Of a stretch of DNA of 64,000 nt, positions 47,101 to 56,532 are shown piece by piece; the first letter of the stretch is position 1; every line of letters begins with the position of its first letter. The translations under genes and the position numbers were made by a program. The DNA is taken from the NCBI GenBank assembly GCA_964575335.1, contig CAZNPU010000012.1:1-64000 (forward strand), in the 5' to 3' direction. The stretch comes from CAZNPU01 sp964575335. GTDB lineage: Bacteria; Planctomycetota; Phycisphaerae; Phycisphaerales; SM1A02. The notes below the pieces were generated by a model. It made no database searches and had not been told where the DNA came from. It worked only from the letters and a program-made list of their open reading frames with translations.

Positions 47101-48123
47101 ATGGCTATTCGAGTTGGCATCAACGGGTTTGGTCGCATTGGTCGTCTGGTCTACCGGCAGGCAATTGAGCAGGGCGGCATCGAGATCGTTGGCGTGAATG
47201 ATCTTGTGCCGGCCGACAACCTTGCCTACTTGCTCAAGCACGATTCCAACCACGGCAAGTTCTGTCACGACATTCAGGCTGCTGAGGACGGCTTTACCTG
47301 CGACGGCAAAAAGACCAGAACCTTCTCGTTCAAAGACCCGGCTCAACTGCCATGGAAGGACCTGAACGTTGATTATGTGCTGGAATCCACGGGTCTGTTC
47401 ACCGATTACGAGTCAGCGAAGAAGCATCTGGATGCCGGCGCAAAGCGCGTGGTGATTTCCGCGCCCACCAAGTCGACGCAGGAGGTGCGCACCTTCGCTT
47501 ACAAGGTGAATCACGAACAGTACGATCCGAGCAAGGATTACATCATCTCCAACGCTTCATGCACCACCAACTGCCTTGCACCCATCGCCAAGGTTATTAA
47601 TGACGCCTTCGGCCTTGAGGAAGGCCTGATGACCACTGTGCACGCCGTCACCGCCACTCAGCCCACGCAGGACGGTCCATCCAAAAAGGACTGGCGCGGC
47701 GGACGCAACGCCTACACGAACATCATCCCCGCAGCCACCGGCGCTGCGAAGGCTGTTGCGCTGTGCATTCCCGAACTCAAGGGCAAGCTCACCGGCATGG
47801 CGTTCCGCGTTCCGGTGCCCAACGTTTCGGTGGTTGACCTGACCTTCCGGTCGGCGAAATCCACGAACCTCAATGAGATCAACGCAGCGATGAAGGCTGC
47901 GGCTGAAGGTCCAATGAGCGGCGTGCTGGCCTACACCGAAGAGGAAGTCGTCAGCACCGACTTCATGAGCAGCACTTATTCGAGCATCTACGACGCCAAG
48001 GCGGCCATCGAACTCAGCGACCGCTTCTTCAAGGTCGTGGCGTGGTACGACAACGAAATGGGCTACGCCACCCGCTGCGTCGACATGCTGCGCATGATGG
48101 CAGAGAAGGACGGCGTGAAGTAA
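47101..48123 (+). CDS. gapA: Glyceraldehyde-3-phosphate dehydrogenase, type I
   Basis: 340 residues, standard for the tetrameric glycolytic enzyme that oxidises glyceraldehyde 3-phosphate to 1,3-bisphosphoglycerate with NAD or NADP. MAIRVGINGFGRIGRLVYRQ opens the Rossmann fold. The catalytic Cys is C154 in SNASCTTNCLAP, with the partner His in HAVTATQPTQDG and the substrate site AATGAAKAV. The end is SSTYSSIYDAKAAIELSDRF then WYDNEMGY. An AGGAG ribosome binding site is present. No pgk or tpi follows; instead the next 290 bases contain a repeat element. It is monocistronic in appearance. Confidence 0.98.
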   Translation: MAIRVGINGFGRIGRLVYRQAIEQGGIEIVGVNDLVPADNLAYLLKHDSNHGKFCHDIQAAEDGFTCDGKKTRTFSFKDPAQLPWKDLNVDYVLESTGLFTDYESAKKHLDAGAKRVVISAPTKSTQEVRTFAYKVNHEQYDPSKDYIISNASCTTNCLAPIAKVINDAFGLEEGLMTTVHAVTATQPTQDGPSKKDWRGGRNAYTNIIPAATGAAKAVALCIPELKGKLTGMAFRVPVPNVSVVDLTFRSAKSTNLNEINAAMKAAAEGPMSGVLAYTEEEVVSTDFMSSTYSSIYDAKAAIELSDRFFKVVAWYDNEMGYATRCVDMLRMMAEKDGVK

Positions 48124-48158
48124 TTAGCAATAGCGATATCTCGCAGAATAGACAGAGC

Positions 48159-48411
48159 AATCGGCCGATAGGCCAATGAGCAAAACCCACCGTTTGGCGT
48201 ATGTACGCGGCAACGGTGGGTTTCGCTGCGCTCTACCCACCCTACGGATGGTTTCGATCTCGAGTTCTGCCCGAGCTGTATTGTTGCGTAGGGTGGGTAG
48301 AACGAATCGGCCGATAGGCCGATGAGTGAAACCCACCGATTGATGTGTGCGTGCCTGCCCGTGTGCGTAGCGGCGGTGGGTTTCGCTGCACTCCACCCAC
48401 CCTACGGATGG
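48159..48411. repeat. Two direct copies of a GTAGGGTGGGT-type repeat element
   Basis: Copy A is at 48159-48251 and copy B at 48287-48411. Each holds AATCGGCCGATAGGCC, a TGAG box, GAAACCCACCG-type, a short variable centre, CGGTGGGTTTCGCTGC and CTCCACCCACCCTACGGATGG-like sequence. In copy B the left end CGTAGGGTGGGTAG (48287-48300) is the inverse of the right end CCACCCACCCTACG (about 48393-48406). AAACCCACCG and CGGTGGGTTT form an inner inverted repeat. So the unit is a small inverted-terminal-repeat element able to fold into a long hairpin. Similar GTAGGGTGGGT repeats are widespread in bacteria. It lies between gapA and a convergent membrane-protein gene, whose stop codon follows copy B by 4 bases. 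Confidence 0.75.
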
Positions 48412-48414
48412 GCG

Positions 48415-49050
48415 CTATTGCAATTCATTGGATGCGGGCGGCTGGTCGCCGACTCTTCGTGATGTTTCTTCGATGTCGTCTTCGATCCATCCTAGCCATA
48501 ACGGCGCAGCAACAAACAGCATGTAGGCGAACACCACGAAAGCGCCGATGGCCAGCACCGGCAGCGGAAAGGCGATGCCTGCAATAAACAGCGCGATGAG
48601 CAGCACGCTCAGGAAAATCGCCACCCCGATCTTGCTTTCGCGACGGATGATGGCAGCCTGGTCCGGCGGGATCTGGTCCGCATCGGCCTGATCTTCGAAA
48701 ACATCAACATCCGTTGCTGTTGCACCTCTCTCAGCCGCAGCAGCGACATCCTCTGCCCCGCTGCGTTGCATGTCAGCAGCCTGCGCTCTGCTATTGGTGC
48801 GGCGCTCAACTTCCGTCGCCAGCACCAACAGAATGTATGCTGCAAGCAATATGACTGCAGGCACGGACGCAGCAAACCACAGCGGCGAAACCATCAGCAC
48901 CACCATGGCAATCAGACACACGATCAGGATGATTCGCAGCTTCGACTGGCCCTCGCGCGCCAGGTAGTGCAGAAACCCCTCTTCCTGCGCAGGAGGAGCA
49001 GGACGATACCGTTGTGATGATGATGCAGTGTGGTGGTATGGAGCAGCCAT
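48415..49050 (-). CDS. Predicted membrane protein with two helix pairs
   Basis: 211 residues from ATG 49050 (AGGAGA about 6 bases upstream). Four predicted membrane segments lie in two pairs, at about residues 40-60 and 65-85 and at about 145-190. A hydrophilic loop with Ala-rich and acidic stretches (SGAEDVAAAAERGATATDVD, VFEDQADADQIPPDQAAI) separates them. No domain is recognised. The N-terminal 30 residues are His/Ser/Gln-rich. The C-terminus is charged. It is convergent with gapA, and a repeat element abuts its stop. Function unknown. Confidence 0.65.
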   Translation of the reverse strand: MAAPYHHTASSSQRYRPAPPAQEEGFLHYLAREGQSKLRIILIVCLIAMVVLMVSPLWFAASVPAVILLAAYILLVLATEVERRTNSRAQAADMQRSGAEDVAAAAERGATATDVDVFEDQADADQIPPDQAAIIRRESKIGVAIFLSVLLIALFIAGIAFPLPVLAIGAFVVFAYMLFVAAPLWLGWIEDDIEETSRRVGDQPPASNELQ

Positions 49051-49657
49051 GGCGCTTCTCCTTGCAGACAATGGACCCTGGTGAACAGATTGATCTGTCT
49101 GTGATCTAAACAACAAGCGATTCCCTGCATCTGCCTGCCGCAATGCTTCATGATGCGCAAGCCGCTGATTCCTGAGCCTGCTGTTTGTTTACGAATCAGC
49201 AGCAGAGCTGCTTACACTTGCAGCGATGCGATGCACAACCTGCACCAAGGTCTTCAATCAAGCCTTGCGCGGATAGAGATGGAAAGCAAGTTTATTTCGC
49301 GAAGAAGCAATTAATGATTCAATTCACAAAGTCAACGTTGATATTCAAAGCCCGGGTGTTCAAAGTTTGTGAATCGAATCACAATGCGCGTATAACAGAA
49401 CTGATGAGATGCGCAACCGACTGTTGATCAATCAATCAATCAATCATTCATTCATTCATTCATTGAAAGCTGTCGGCGTGGATCGATGCGCAGCGAGCAC
49501 AGCAATAGATATGAGCATGTTGCGCCGGCATTCATTTCTTATTGATGAGCTGCGCGCCTTGCGGGGCTGATGGTTGTTGTCCATCTATCGCAGGACAAGA
49601 ACAGGTTTCGAGAACAGCAGCACTAACAGCAGCACTGAACTGGGATCAGCGCTGCTA
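49051..49657. other. 607-base intergenic region with inverted repeat and tetranucleotide repeats
   Basis: It contains a 16-base inverted repeat with two mismatches, GATTCAATTCACAAAG (49316-49331) and GTTTGTGAATCGAATC (49365-49380), with the palindrome TCAACGTTGA (49332-49341) and CCCGGG between them. The local sequence is AT-rich compared with its surroundings. At about 49426-49464 there are (TCAA)n then (TCAT)n tetranucleotide tracts. No gene or RNA was recognised. It lies upstream of the membrane-protein gene and downstream of the MBL-fold gene. Confidence 0.55.
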
Positions 49658-50500
49658 TCAAATGGTCAGCCCGTCATACGACAGCGCCATGCCAGTGGGG
49701 AGTTGCGCATCAAGTTCCGCGTGGCGTATGTCGTGCGTCATGTGCGTGAAATACGTCTGCTGCGCGCCGATATGTTCCGCAGCGGCGATCGCTTCATCTA
49801 CTGTCATGTGCGTGGGGTGCTTGCGATAGCGCAGCATGTCCAGCACAAGCGTGCGAAGATTGGTCAGCCGCGGCCAGGTTTCAGGCGGAATCGCAGAAAC
49901 ATCCGTGCAGTATGCCAGCGGAAGCGGGCCGGGCTGATGCGTTGCAATGCGTCCCTGCGCATCGAGCGCTTCGATGCGAAAGCCCAGCACCGGCAGCCGA
50001 CCGTGCAGCAGACGCAGCGGCGTCAGACGTATGCCGTGCAGGTCCAGCGGCTGCTCGGGGTCGATCGCGTGGGGAATCAATGATGCGACGAACGAATCGT
50101 TCACGTTGTTGTGGCGTTCGAAGATGTGGCGGTACACCCGGTGCAGGTGTTCCAGCGTGGGCTGCTCAGCAAATATGTCAATGGGCGATTGCATGAGCAC
50201 GTTGAACCGCCGCACTTCATCAAGCCCGAAGGTGTGATCGACGTGGTTATGGGTGTAGACGATGGCGTCGCATCGCGTGAGCCGATGGCGCAGCGCCTGT
50301 TCGCGAAGATCGGGCGAGGTGTCGATCAGCAGTGCCCGCTGCTGGCCGTGTTCATCAGTAAAGCGCAGATACGCTGAGCACCGCGTTCGCTTGTCGCGCG
50401 GATCGGGCGATTCGCACACGGCGCAGTCACATCCAATCACCGGCACGCCGGCTGAAGTGCCCGATCCAAGAATCAGCAGTTGGACGTCACGAACAAGCAT
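49658..50500 (-). CDS. MBL-fold metallo-hydrolase, PhnP-like
   Basis: 280 residues. PhnP-type proteins are zinc-dependent phosphodiesterases; PhnP itself hydrolyses cyclic ribose phosphates. The fold opens with LLILGSGTSAGVPVIGCDCAVC, with a structural-zinc cysteine cluster, then YLRFT...LLIDTSPDLREQ and the catalytic motif YTHNHVDHTFGLDE (HxHxDH variant NHVDH). Later conserved sites are LTPLRLLHGRLPVLGFRI and LAYCTDVSAIPPETW, then FTHMTHDIRH near the end. No phosphonate genes are nearby, so a PhnP function in phosphonate use is not supported; a general cyclic-phosphate or related hydrolase is more likely. It is transcribed away from the AsmA-like gene in the same direction. Confidence 0.88.
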   Translation of the reverse strand: MLVRDVQLLILGSGTSAGVPVIGCDCAVCESPDPRDKRTRCSAYLRFTDEHGQQRALLIDTSPDLREQALRHRLTRCDAIVYTHNHVDHTFGLDEVRRFNVLMQSPIDIFAEQPTLEHLHRVYRHIFERHNNVNDSFVASLIPHAIDPEQPLDLHGIRLTPLRLLHGRLPVLGFRIEALDAQGRIATHQPGPLPLAYCTDVSAIPPETWPRLTNLRTLVLDMLRYRKHPTHMTVDEAIAAAEHIGAQQTYFTHMTHDIRHAELDAQLPTGMALSYDGLTI

Positions 50501-50576
50501 GAGACAGGTATTTTAGGAGGCGCTCCGCTCCAAAGGACACAATGCAGCATCATCGCGCGCAGTCTTGCTCGTGTTG

Positions 50577-53500
50577 TTACGGATTGCGATTGCGGTCCCG
50601 ATCGCGCGGGCGCAGCAAATCTTCCAGCAGTTTCCCGGGATCGCGGCCGTCGAGCAATTCGCGCAGCGTGCCTCGGAAACCCGCTTCAGCAGCGGCACGA
50701 GCGATATCGAAGTTCGGATCGATCTGCGTCGTCAGGCTGCCGAATTGCCCCTGCGTCACCAGCGGCACGACGATCTGATCAGCGAATCCCTCCAGTTCCT
50801 GGAACGTATGTGCCAGACCTTCCAGCGGAATCTCGGTGCGCAGGTTTACGGTCCCATTGACAAGGTTGACCTGGCCGGAGTACACCAGATCGTACTTGTC
50901 GATGTGCACGACAAAGCGCTCGTATTGCACAATGCCGTTGCGGATGGTGGCGACGATCGGCTCGATCTCGCCGCGAATCGGCTGGTCATCGGCGCGCTTG
51001 GCCATGCGGAGCATCAGCAGCATGACAGAGCCGGGATCGAACGCGACTTCACCCACCGTCATTCGTATGTCACTGCGCAGTCGGCTGACATCGCCGTCCA
51101 GCGGCAATACGACGTTCGACGCGGAGAACCGTAGCGGCTGCGCGGTTGTGCGCACGTCCGCAAGAATGGGATGCAGACGATACAGCAGTCGCTCACGCAG
51201 AGGCGGCGTGATGGCCAGTTCGCCCCGCAGCGCCTTATCTTCTGGAATCTGCAGCGCGTTCTCGCCGCCCTGCAAAGTTGCTTCAAGCCAGCCGTTGGGA
51301 GCGTCAATCCGCACATCAAGCGATCCGCCCTGAGACGAGAACGCATTGGCAGTGAACGTGCCGCTCATCTGCGGCCCCACCGCTGCGATCAGCATGCCCT
51401 GCATGTTCGCCAGCGCATCGGCCAGCGCCGTCGGCATGTGTTTCGCGCTGGCTGTCATAGTCAATTGCGCCTGAGCCGGATCGAATATGCCGGCGTCGGT
51501 GATCAGATTCGCAATCTGTCCCCGAATGTCCAGCATGCCCGACTCAGACTCGCGCGGCGCAGCAGGCGCTGAGGGCGCGGGCCTGGAAATCGCTCCGGGG
51601 GGCGGCGTCGCACCGGCAGGCCTTTGCTGTTGCTGCTGCTGTTGTTGTGCGCCTTCCGGTGCCTGCACCGCTGCTTCGCCTGCGAGCGTGAACTCGATGC
51701 CGCGGGCAAGGTTGCTGCTGGCCAGCGTGCCATGCAGGTCGCGGATCGTCGTCTGTACGCCGCCTTCATGCGTCAAGATCAGCGGGCCGCCTGCCAGCGA
51801 AGCGTCGATCAGCGCAGTTGCCGGATCAAACGCCTGATTGCGGAACATCGCCAGCGGCAGGTTGACGTGATCAATGATGATCGTCAGCGGCATGTCGGCG
51901 GCAACGCGAACGTGCTGCTGCTGCGCGGCGGCGGTGGCCTGCTGCGGATTCATTCGCTGCTCCAGAACCTGCCGGTCCATCTTCAGCACGATCGCGCCCG
52001 AGGCCAGGCTGATTGATTCCGGTGCGGTGGAAACAAGAACATTGCCTTCCATCCGCGGCATGGCTGTTTGAATTTCGGCGTGATAGATGCCGGCGTCTTC
52101 GCTGATCAGCGCCTGGAAGCTGCCGCCTTCGCCTGTCCATTGCGAGTAAGTGCCTGTCTGGGCGCCCAGCATTGACTCAACTTGCGACATGGCAATTTGC
52201 ACAATGCCCAGGTCCAGTTCAGGCGAGGTCATTTCACCATCGCGAAACTGCGAACGCAGGCGATAGCGCGCATAGCCGAGCACGCTGTTTGTGCGCGGCC
52301 GAAATATGCCGACGTCTCCCGTTACGTTCAGCGCCAGCGCTGAACCTTCAACCATCAGTTGCGCATCAGCGATCAACTGTCGAAACCCAAGCGGCTCAAC
52401 CAGCGAGGGCACCTGCCCCAGCGCCAGTTCCGTCACAGTGAGGCTTACGAGAATGGGCTGGGTACGCGAGAGTGTGTACTGAAAGCCCGGTCCGGCTGCG
52501 GGCAGTTCGAACGGTTGAATGTCAATGGACGCTGTCGCGGGCGCTTCGAGAACAATGGGATTCTCTTGATCGCGTTGAAGCAGCTGTGCCAGCTCAGGCG
52601 TGAGGATGAATGACACGTGCCCGCCGTCAACATAGAGCGCATCGGTGCGGCGCAGAGCGTTTATGCTGCCGTTGATTCGCTCAGAAGTTGCCTGCAACTC
52701 AGCATGCAGCCCCGCTTCTTCAGCGCTTGTGATCAAAGTCAGATTTGCTGAATTGCCCAATGCCGCATCGATAACGTGGGCTTGTTGCGGCACAAGACGC
52801 GCTACGGTTGACGCAGGCAGTTGCTCAATCGTCAAGGTGCCGATGGGCATGACCTGCGCAAGCGCAAGCTGGCCCTGCTCATCAAAGAGATTGGTGACAG
52901 TTTCTTCCCATGTAACGTTTGCGCCGTCGACATTGGCGCTGCCGGCAATTGTGATGTGCTGCTGCAGTTGCGGCGAATCGATGCGCACGTTGACGTCGCG
53001 TACCGTAAGCGGCAGCACAGCAGCCGAATCAATGCCGCTTTCCGCATCACCATCATCAATGCCGGCTGCTTCGCCACGCGGCACGTTGATCATGATCGGA
53101 CCGTTCGCCTGCACCGTGCCCTGAGCAGCGTACAGCGGCAGCGGCCGGGCGCCGAGTGCCGGATCAACCGGCGGCAGAAGGAAAGAGTTCAGTTGAATGG
53201 TCAGGTCTGTGGGTTGGCTGACGGCCAGCGATGTGTAGTCGCGGATCAGTTCCGGGTGGGCCGTTGGAGTTGTGATCAGCAGATGACTGCCGCGCACGGA
53301 CAGATCATCAGGATCAATCACGCCGCGCATCTCAAGCCGCGCCTGCGGCCCGACAGCAACAATGCTTACATCGCGCTGCGTGCCGGCAGAGAATATGGCG
53401 TTAATATCCATCACCGGACCAAAATCGCGCGATGCCACCACCGGCGTCGCCTGACGCAGCACCGGATCAAGCAGCGGCGACGGCACGCGCTCGCTGCGCA

Positions 53501-54716
53501 CCGAGCCGGTGATGCGTTCAAGAGCGAACTGAATTTGGCCATCGGGCGCGAACAGTTGTTCAATATCCAGATTGGCGGCAAGCACGCTGGGCTGATATTC
53601 AGCCAACTGCGCTTCACCGTCCATCGCCACGCGCACCTGCTGCGTCAGATCATCGCTCATCAACGTGACGACAAGCCGCTGCACCACGCCGGAGATATCC
53701 GGTGATGAAAACGGCGCGTTTTCAATCGTGAGATCAACGCTTGCCGCTGCGCCCTGCGGCGAGAGTTCGCCCTGACTGGTGATCAGTTGATTGGCCCAGG
53801 CGTACATGCGAAGTTCGCTCGGCTCATGGTCAGCGATCTGCACCTGACCTTCGACATCCAGCACGATGCGATGGGTCAGATCATCGCTGGCGAAGTTCAG
53901 CGCCATCGAGCGCACATGTGCTGGCTCATGCAGCAGAGGAAGCGGAATCGACTGTGCGCGAACGCCCACCCGCGCCGATGCGCCGCTTACCTGCAATGCG
54001 CCGCTGGCATCAAACAGGTCTGCTGCCTCGGCCTGCACATCAATCGAACCGGGCACGCCTTCGGTCATTGTGGCGCCTTGCAGCGAAAGTGTGATGGGCT
54101 GGTCAAAATCCTGATAGGTGAACTGGCCGGTCAGATCATCCAGAGCAAGCGTCTGGCCTGTGGCTGCGCTGGTCAGGTGCAGAGCGAGTTTGGCAAAGTG
54201 AATCTGCAGCGGCGGAAGTTCAGGAAGGCGCAACGGTTGGGGCTGTACGGGAGTTTGCGATTGCGGCTGCTGAGAGCGCGCTACATCGCGTGGGATCAGA
54301 TCCTGAAAGCTCACCGTGCCGTCTTCGCGCACAACGCCGGTCGCCTGGCCGGACACTGTCGCTTCAATAGGCGTTGCGCTGCTCAGCAACAGCGGCAACA
54401 ATCCTGTGTTAATCGTGACATCAAGATTCGCTGCCTGCTGACCTTGCGGGTCGATCACCTGCAAGCCGCGCACCTGCTGCTGGCCGAACCAGCGTACGTG
54501 AAGCCGATCCCACTGCACCGTGCCGTTGATATTTTGACTGATGCGCTGACGAATGTAGCCCTGACCAAGACCCCACGTCACAAACGTCGGCAATAGCACG
54601 ACAAGCAGCAGAAGAATCAAAAGCGGAATGCCAATGATGAACAGCCACTTGCGCTTGCGGGCGGATTTGGACATTGTCGTTGTTGACGAAGACGAATCAG
54701 AAGATCGATCGACCAT
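50577..54716 (-). CDS. Giant AsmA/TamB-like envelope protein
   Basis: About 1379 residues from ATG 54716 (ATG 54674 is an alternative; the longest frame to 54851 has no supporting signal). A single N-terminal membrane anchor (KWLFIIGIPLLILLLLVVLLPTF) is preceded by a Lys/Arg/Ser-rich cytoplasmic end. The body is a long series of beta-rich repeats of the AsmA/DUF748 kind: short strands with NLDVTINTGLL-like patterns, LDLGIVQIAMSQVESMLG, and, near the C-terminus, PIRGEIEPIVATIRNGIVQY, ERFVVHIDKYDLVYSGQVNL and LRTEIPLEG. Such proteins span the periplasm and are thought to carry lipids between membranes. A Gln-rich tract (residue about 1050) and Pro/Ala linkers interrupt the repeats. The C-terminus is Arg/Asp/Asn-rich. 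It stands alone. Confidence 0.72.
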   Translation of the reverse strand: MVDRSSDSSSSTTTMSKSARKRKWLFIIGIPLLILLLLVVLLPTFVTWGLGQGYIRQRISQNINGTVQWDRLHVRWFGQQQVRGLQVIDPQGQQAANLDVTINTGLLPLLLSSATPIEATVSGQATGVVREDGTVSFQDLIPRDVARSQQPQSQTPVQPQPLRLPELPPLQIHFAKLALHLTSAATGQTLALDDLTGQFTYQDFDQPITLSLQGATMTEGVPGSIDVQAEAADLFDASGALQVSGASARVGVRAQSIPLPLLHEPAHVRSMALNFASDDLTHRIVLDVEGQVQIADHEPSELRMYAWANQLITSQGELSPQGAAASVDLTIENAPFSSPDISGVVQRLVVTLMSDDLTQQVRVAMDGEAQLAEYQPSVLAANLDIEQLFAPDGQIQFALERITGSVRSERVPSPLLDPVLRQATPVVASRDFGPVMDINAIFSAGTQRDVSIVAVGPQARLEMRGVIDPDDLSVRGSHLLITTPTAHPELIRDYTSLAVSQPTDLTIQLNSFLLPPVDPALGARPLPLYAAQGTVQANGPIMINVPRGEAAGIDDGDAESGIDSAAVLPLTVRDVNVRIDSPQLQQHITIAGSANVDGANVTWEETVTNLFDEQGQLALAQVMPIGTLTIEQLPASTVARLVPQQAHVIDAALGNSANLTLITSAEEAGLHAELQATSERINGSINALRRTDALYVDGGHVSFILTPELAQLLQRDQENPIVLEAPATASIDIQPFELPAAGPGFQYTLSRTQPILVSLTVTELALGQVPSLVEPLGFRQLIADAQLMVEGSALALNVTGDVGIFRPRTNSVLGYARYRLRSQFRDGEMTSPELDLGIVQIAMSQVESMLGAQTGTYSQWTGEGGSFQALISEDAGIYHAEIQTAMPRMEGNVLVSTAPESISLASGAIVLKMDRQVLEQRMNPQQATAAAQQQHVRVAADMPLTIIIDHVNLPLAMFRNQAFDPATALIDASLAGGPLILTHEGGVQTTIRDLHGTLASSNLARGIEFTLAGEAAVQAPEGAQQQQQQQQRPAGATPPPGAISRPAPSAPAAPRESESGMLDIRGQIANLITDAGIFDPAQAQLTMTASAKHMPTALADALANMQGMLIAAVGPQMSGTFTANAFSSQGGSLDVRIDAPNGWLEATLQGGENALQIPEDKALRGELAITPPLRERLLYRLHPILADVRTTAQPLRFSASNVVLPLDGDVSRLRSDIRMTVGEVAFDPGSVMLLMLRMAKRADDQPIRGEIEPIVATIRNGIVQYERFVVHIDKYDLVYSGQVNLVNGTVNLRTEIPLEGLAHTFQELEGFADQIVVPLVTQGQFGSLTTQIDPNFDIARAAAEAGFRGTLRELLDGRDPGKLLEDLLRPRDRDRNRNP

Positions 54717-54813
54717 GTCCAAAGTGTAGACGAGGTTCGAACGTTCAGCCGGTGCGTATAAGGGAGGGTTTGGATGCTTCGGATCATCGCTGCTGAATGG
54801 ATCAGTCTGCCGC

Positions 54814-55176
54814 TTATGCAGCCAGCCGCAGCGATTCGGCTTCAATTTCAATTGCGTTGCAGGCGCTGTCAGCGTCGAACTTGACGCCTAACAGTGCGCG
54901 ATCATCAGTGGTCAACATCACGCGCACCACCGTGGCGTTGATCATGTTCGCAGCCTGCAGCAGCGCCTGTCGCCGCTTCATGGCGATGCCGACATGGATG
55001 CGATCGCCTACCTGCAGGCTGGTGAGATGAGGGAGCTCGATCAGCAGGCCGTGCGTGGACAGGTCGCGTGTCACACCGGAGTGATACTTGCCGGTTCGTG
55101 GATCATGAATTTTGCACGGCCGCTCAAGCGGAATTCGGGGGTACTGTCTTCGTTCGCCCTCTGTCATGGTCCACAT
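54814..55176 (-). CDS. PilZ domain protein (cyclic-di-GMP effector)
   Basis: 120 residues: a stand-alone PilZ domain. Both ligand motifs are intact: RRQYPR with R10/R14 (RxxxR) and DLSTHG with D38, S40 and G43. It is therefore expected to bind cyclic di-GMP. AGGAGCGAG precedes ATG 55176; a much longer frame reaching 55563 lacks support. No enzymatic or transcription domain is fused, so it would act by protein contact. It is next to the AsmA-like gene but not co-oriented as an obvious operon with any diguanylate cyclase. The HD-GYP gene at 2602-3822 could control the ligand in the same cell. Confidence 0.9.
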   Translation of the reverse strand: MWTMTEGERRQYPRIPLERPCKIHDPRTGKYHSGVTRDLSTHGLLIELPHLTSLQVGDRIHVGIAMKRRQALLQAANMINATVVRVMLTTDDRALLGVKFDADSACNAIEIEAESLRLAA

Positions 55177-55608
55177 GATTGCTCGCTCCTTGGCTCGCCT
55201 GGTGGGGATGCGCGGCGGCTGGCTTGCCTGAACCGAGCAGCCCTTACCGGTGGTATCGGCGGAAAATACCCTCCACTTTGGCCTCTGTTCTGTCAGGTTT
55301 GTCCGAGAACAAGGCCGGCGAAATGCTGAGGCAGGCCGGTTTGCGCGCCGCCGCCACGCGCAGCAAATGCGCAAATACATCGAACGCCGATGATCAGCAG
55401 GGGCACGTGCGGGCTGGGCGATGCACGCATGCGGCTCAGGGCCGGGGCGGCGTGCCGAACTGCTGAGAAATATGCGGAACTGTGCCCGATTGCGCCCGAT
55501 GATGCCCTGCTGCAGTGATCCTGCTACCCTCACGGGTTGGTTCTTGCGCAGCCGCAGCGTCATTGTGCGATGTGCACAACCGGCCTATTGTCATAGCCGT
55601 ACTTATTC
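55177..55608. other. Intergenic region between PilZ gene and ispE
   Basis: 432 bases between divergent genes. It is GC-rich without a recognised gene or RNA. Short frames occur on both strands without ribosome binding sites. No riboswitch motif was recognised. Confidence 0.3.
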
Positions 55609-56532
55609 GTGTTCATGCAGCGATCATCACTGACCATACAGGCCCCTGCCAAGCTGAATTTGGCGTTATCAGTCGGTCCCCCGTCGGCGGAGGCCGGCGG
55701 GCTGCATCCCATTTGCTCGTGGATGGTGACGGTTGATCTTTGTGATGAACTGCAACTGACGCGGCTGGAACCCGGGCGTTTGTCGCGTTACGCCATTCTC
55801 TGGCATGCTGACGCCAAGCGGCGAAGCGACATCAACTGGTCCATCACCAAGGATCTGGCGGTGCGGGCCCACCTGGCGCTTGAAAAATACACCGGCCGCG
55901 CACTGCCGGTGCAGATGAAGCTGGAAAAACGCATTCCGGTGGGCGGCGGATTGGGGGGCGGATCGTCCGATGCTGCTGCTGTCCTCCGCGCAACGAACGA
56001 ACTCTTCGAACTGGGGCTGAGTCTCGATGAGCTTGCGGCACTTGGCGCAGAACTTGGCGCGGACGTGCCTTTTCTCGTTCACGGCGGCAGCGCGATTGTT
56101 GAGGGCTTTGGCGAACGCATCACCCGTCACCGACCGGAGCAGACGCCGATCATCCACGCGGTGGTCGCCTTTCCGGATGCAGTATGCGCAACCGCACAGG
56201 TGTATGGCCTGTTTGATGAATCTGCTACGCCGCAGCTGCGTCGCGAGCAGGTGGTTGCCCTTGCTTCACGCGGCACTGCTCCCGATGCTGAAGCGCTTTT
56301 CAACGACCTTGCTGCGGCAGCAATGCAGGCCGCTCCGCGATTGGCGGACGATCTGGAAGAACTGTCAAGGCTCGCTGATCGACCGGCCCATGTGACTGGA
56401 AGCGGATCGAGCATTTTTGTTCTGTGTGATGATGAGATGCACGCGTTGGCCCTGGCTGACGCGGTTGAGCACAAGCTGCACATGCCTGCGGTGGCGACCC
56501 GAACCTTCGCCTTGAACCATGCCTCCTGCTGA
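55609..56532 (+). CDS. ispE: 4-diphosphocytidyl-2-C-methyl-D-erythritol kinase
   Basis: 307 residues. IspE phosphorylates CDP-ME in the non-mevalonate isoprenoid pathway. The GHMP kinase fold shows LTIQAPAKLNLALSV at the N-terminus (ribosomal S5-like fold) and the ATP loop IPVGGGLGGGSSDAAAVL, then LGADVPFLVHGGSAIVEGFG. The C-terminal motif VTGSGSSIFVLCDD is present. ATG 55609 is the earliest start; ATG 55615 is also possible. Its last 14 bases overlap the start of lspA, indicating translational coupling. No other isoprenoid gene is adjacent. Confidence 0.94.
   Translation: MFMQRSSLTIQAPAKLNLALSVGPPSAEAGGLHPICSWMVTVDLCDELQLTRLEPGRLSRYAILWHADAKRRSDINWSITKDLAVRAHLALEKYTGRALPVQMKLEKRIPVGGGLGGGSSDAAAVLRATNELFELGLSLDELAALGAELGADVPFLVHGGSAIVEGFGERITRHRPEQTPIIHAVVAFPDAVCATAQVYGLFDESATPQLRREQVVALASRGTAPDAEALFNDLAAAAMQAAPRLADDLEELSRLADRPAHVTGSGSSIFVLCDDEMHALALADAVEHKLHMPAVATRTFALNHASC

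Noticed and set aside
55177..55608. Riboswitch upstream of ispE or the PilZ gene.
   Set aside because: I could not match any known aptamer core by eye; a covariance-model search would be decisive.
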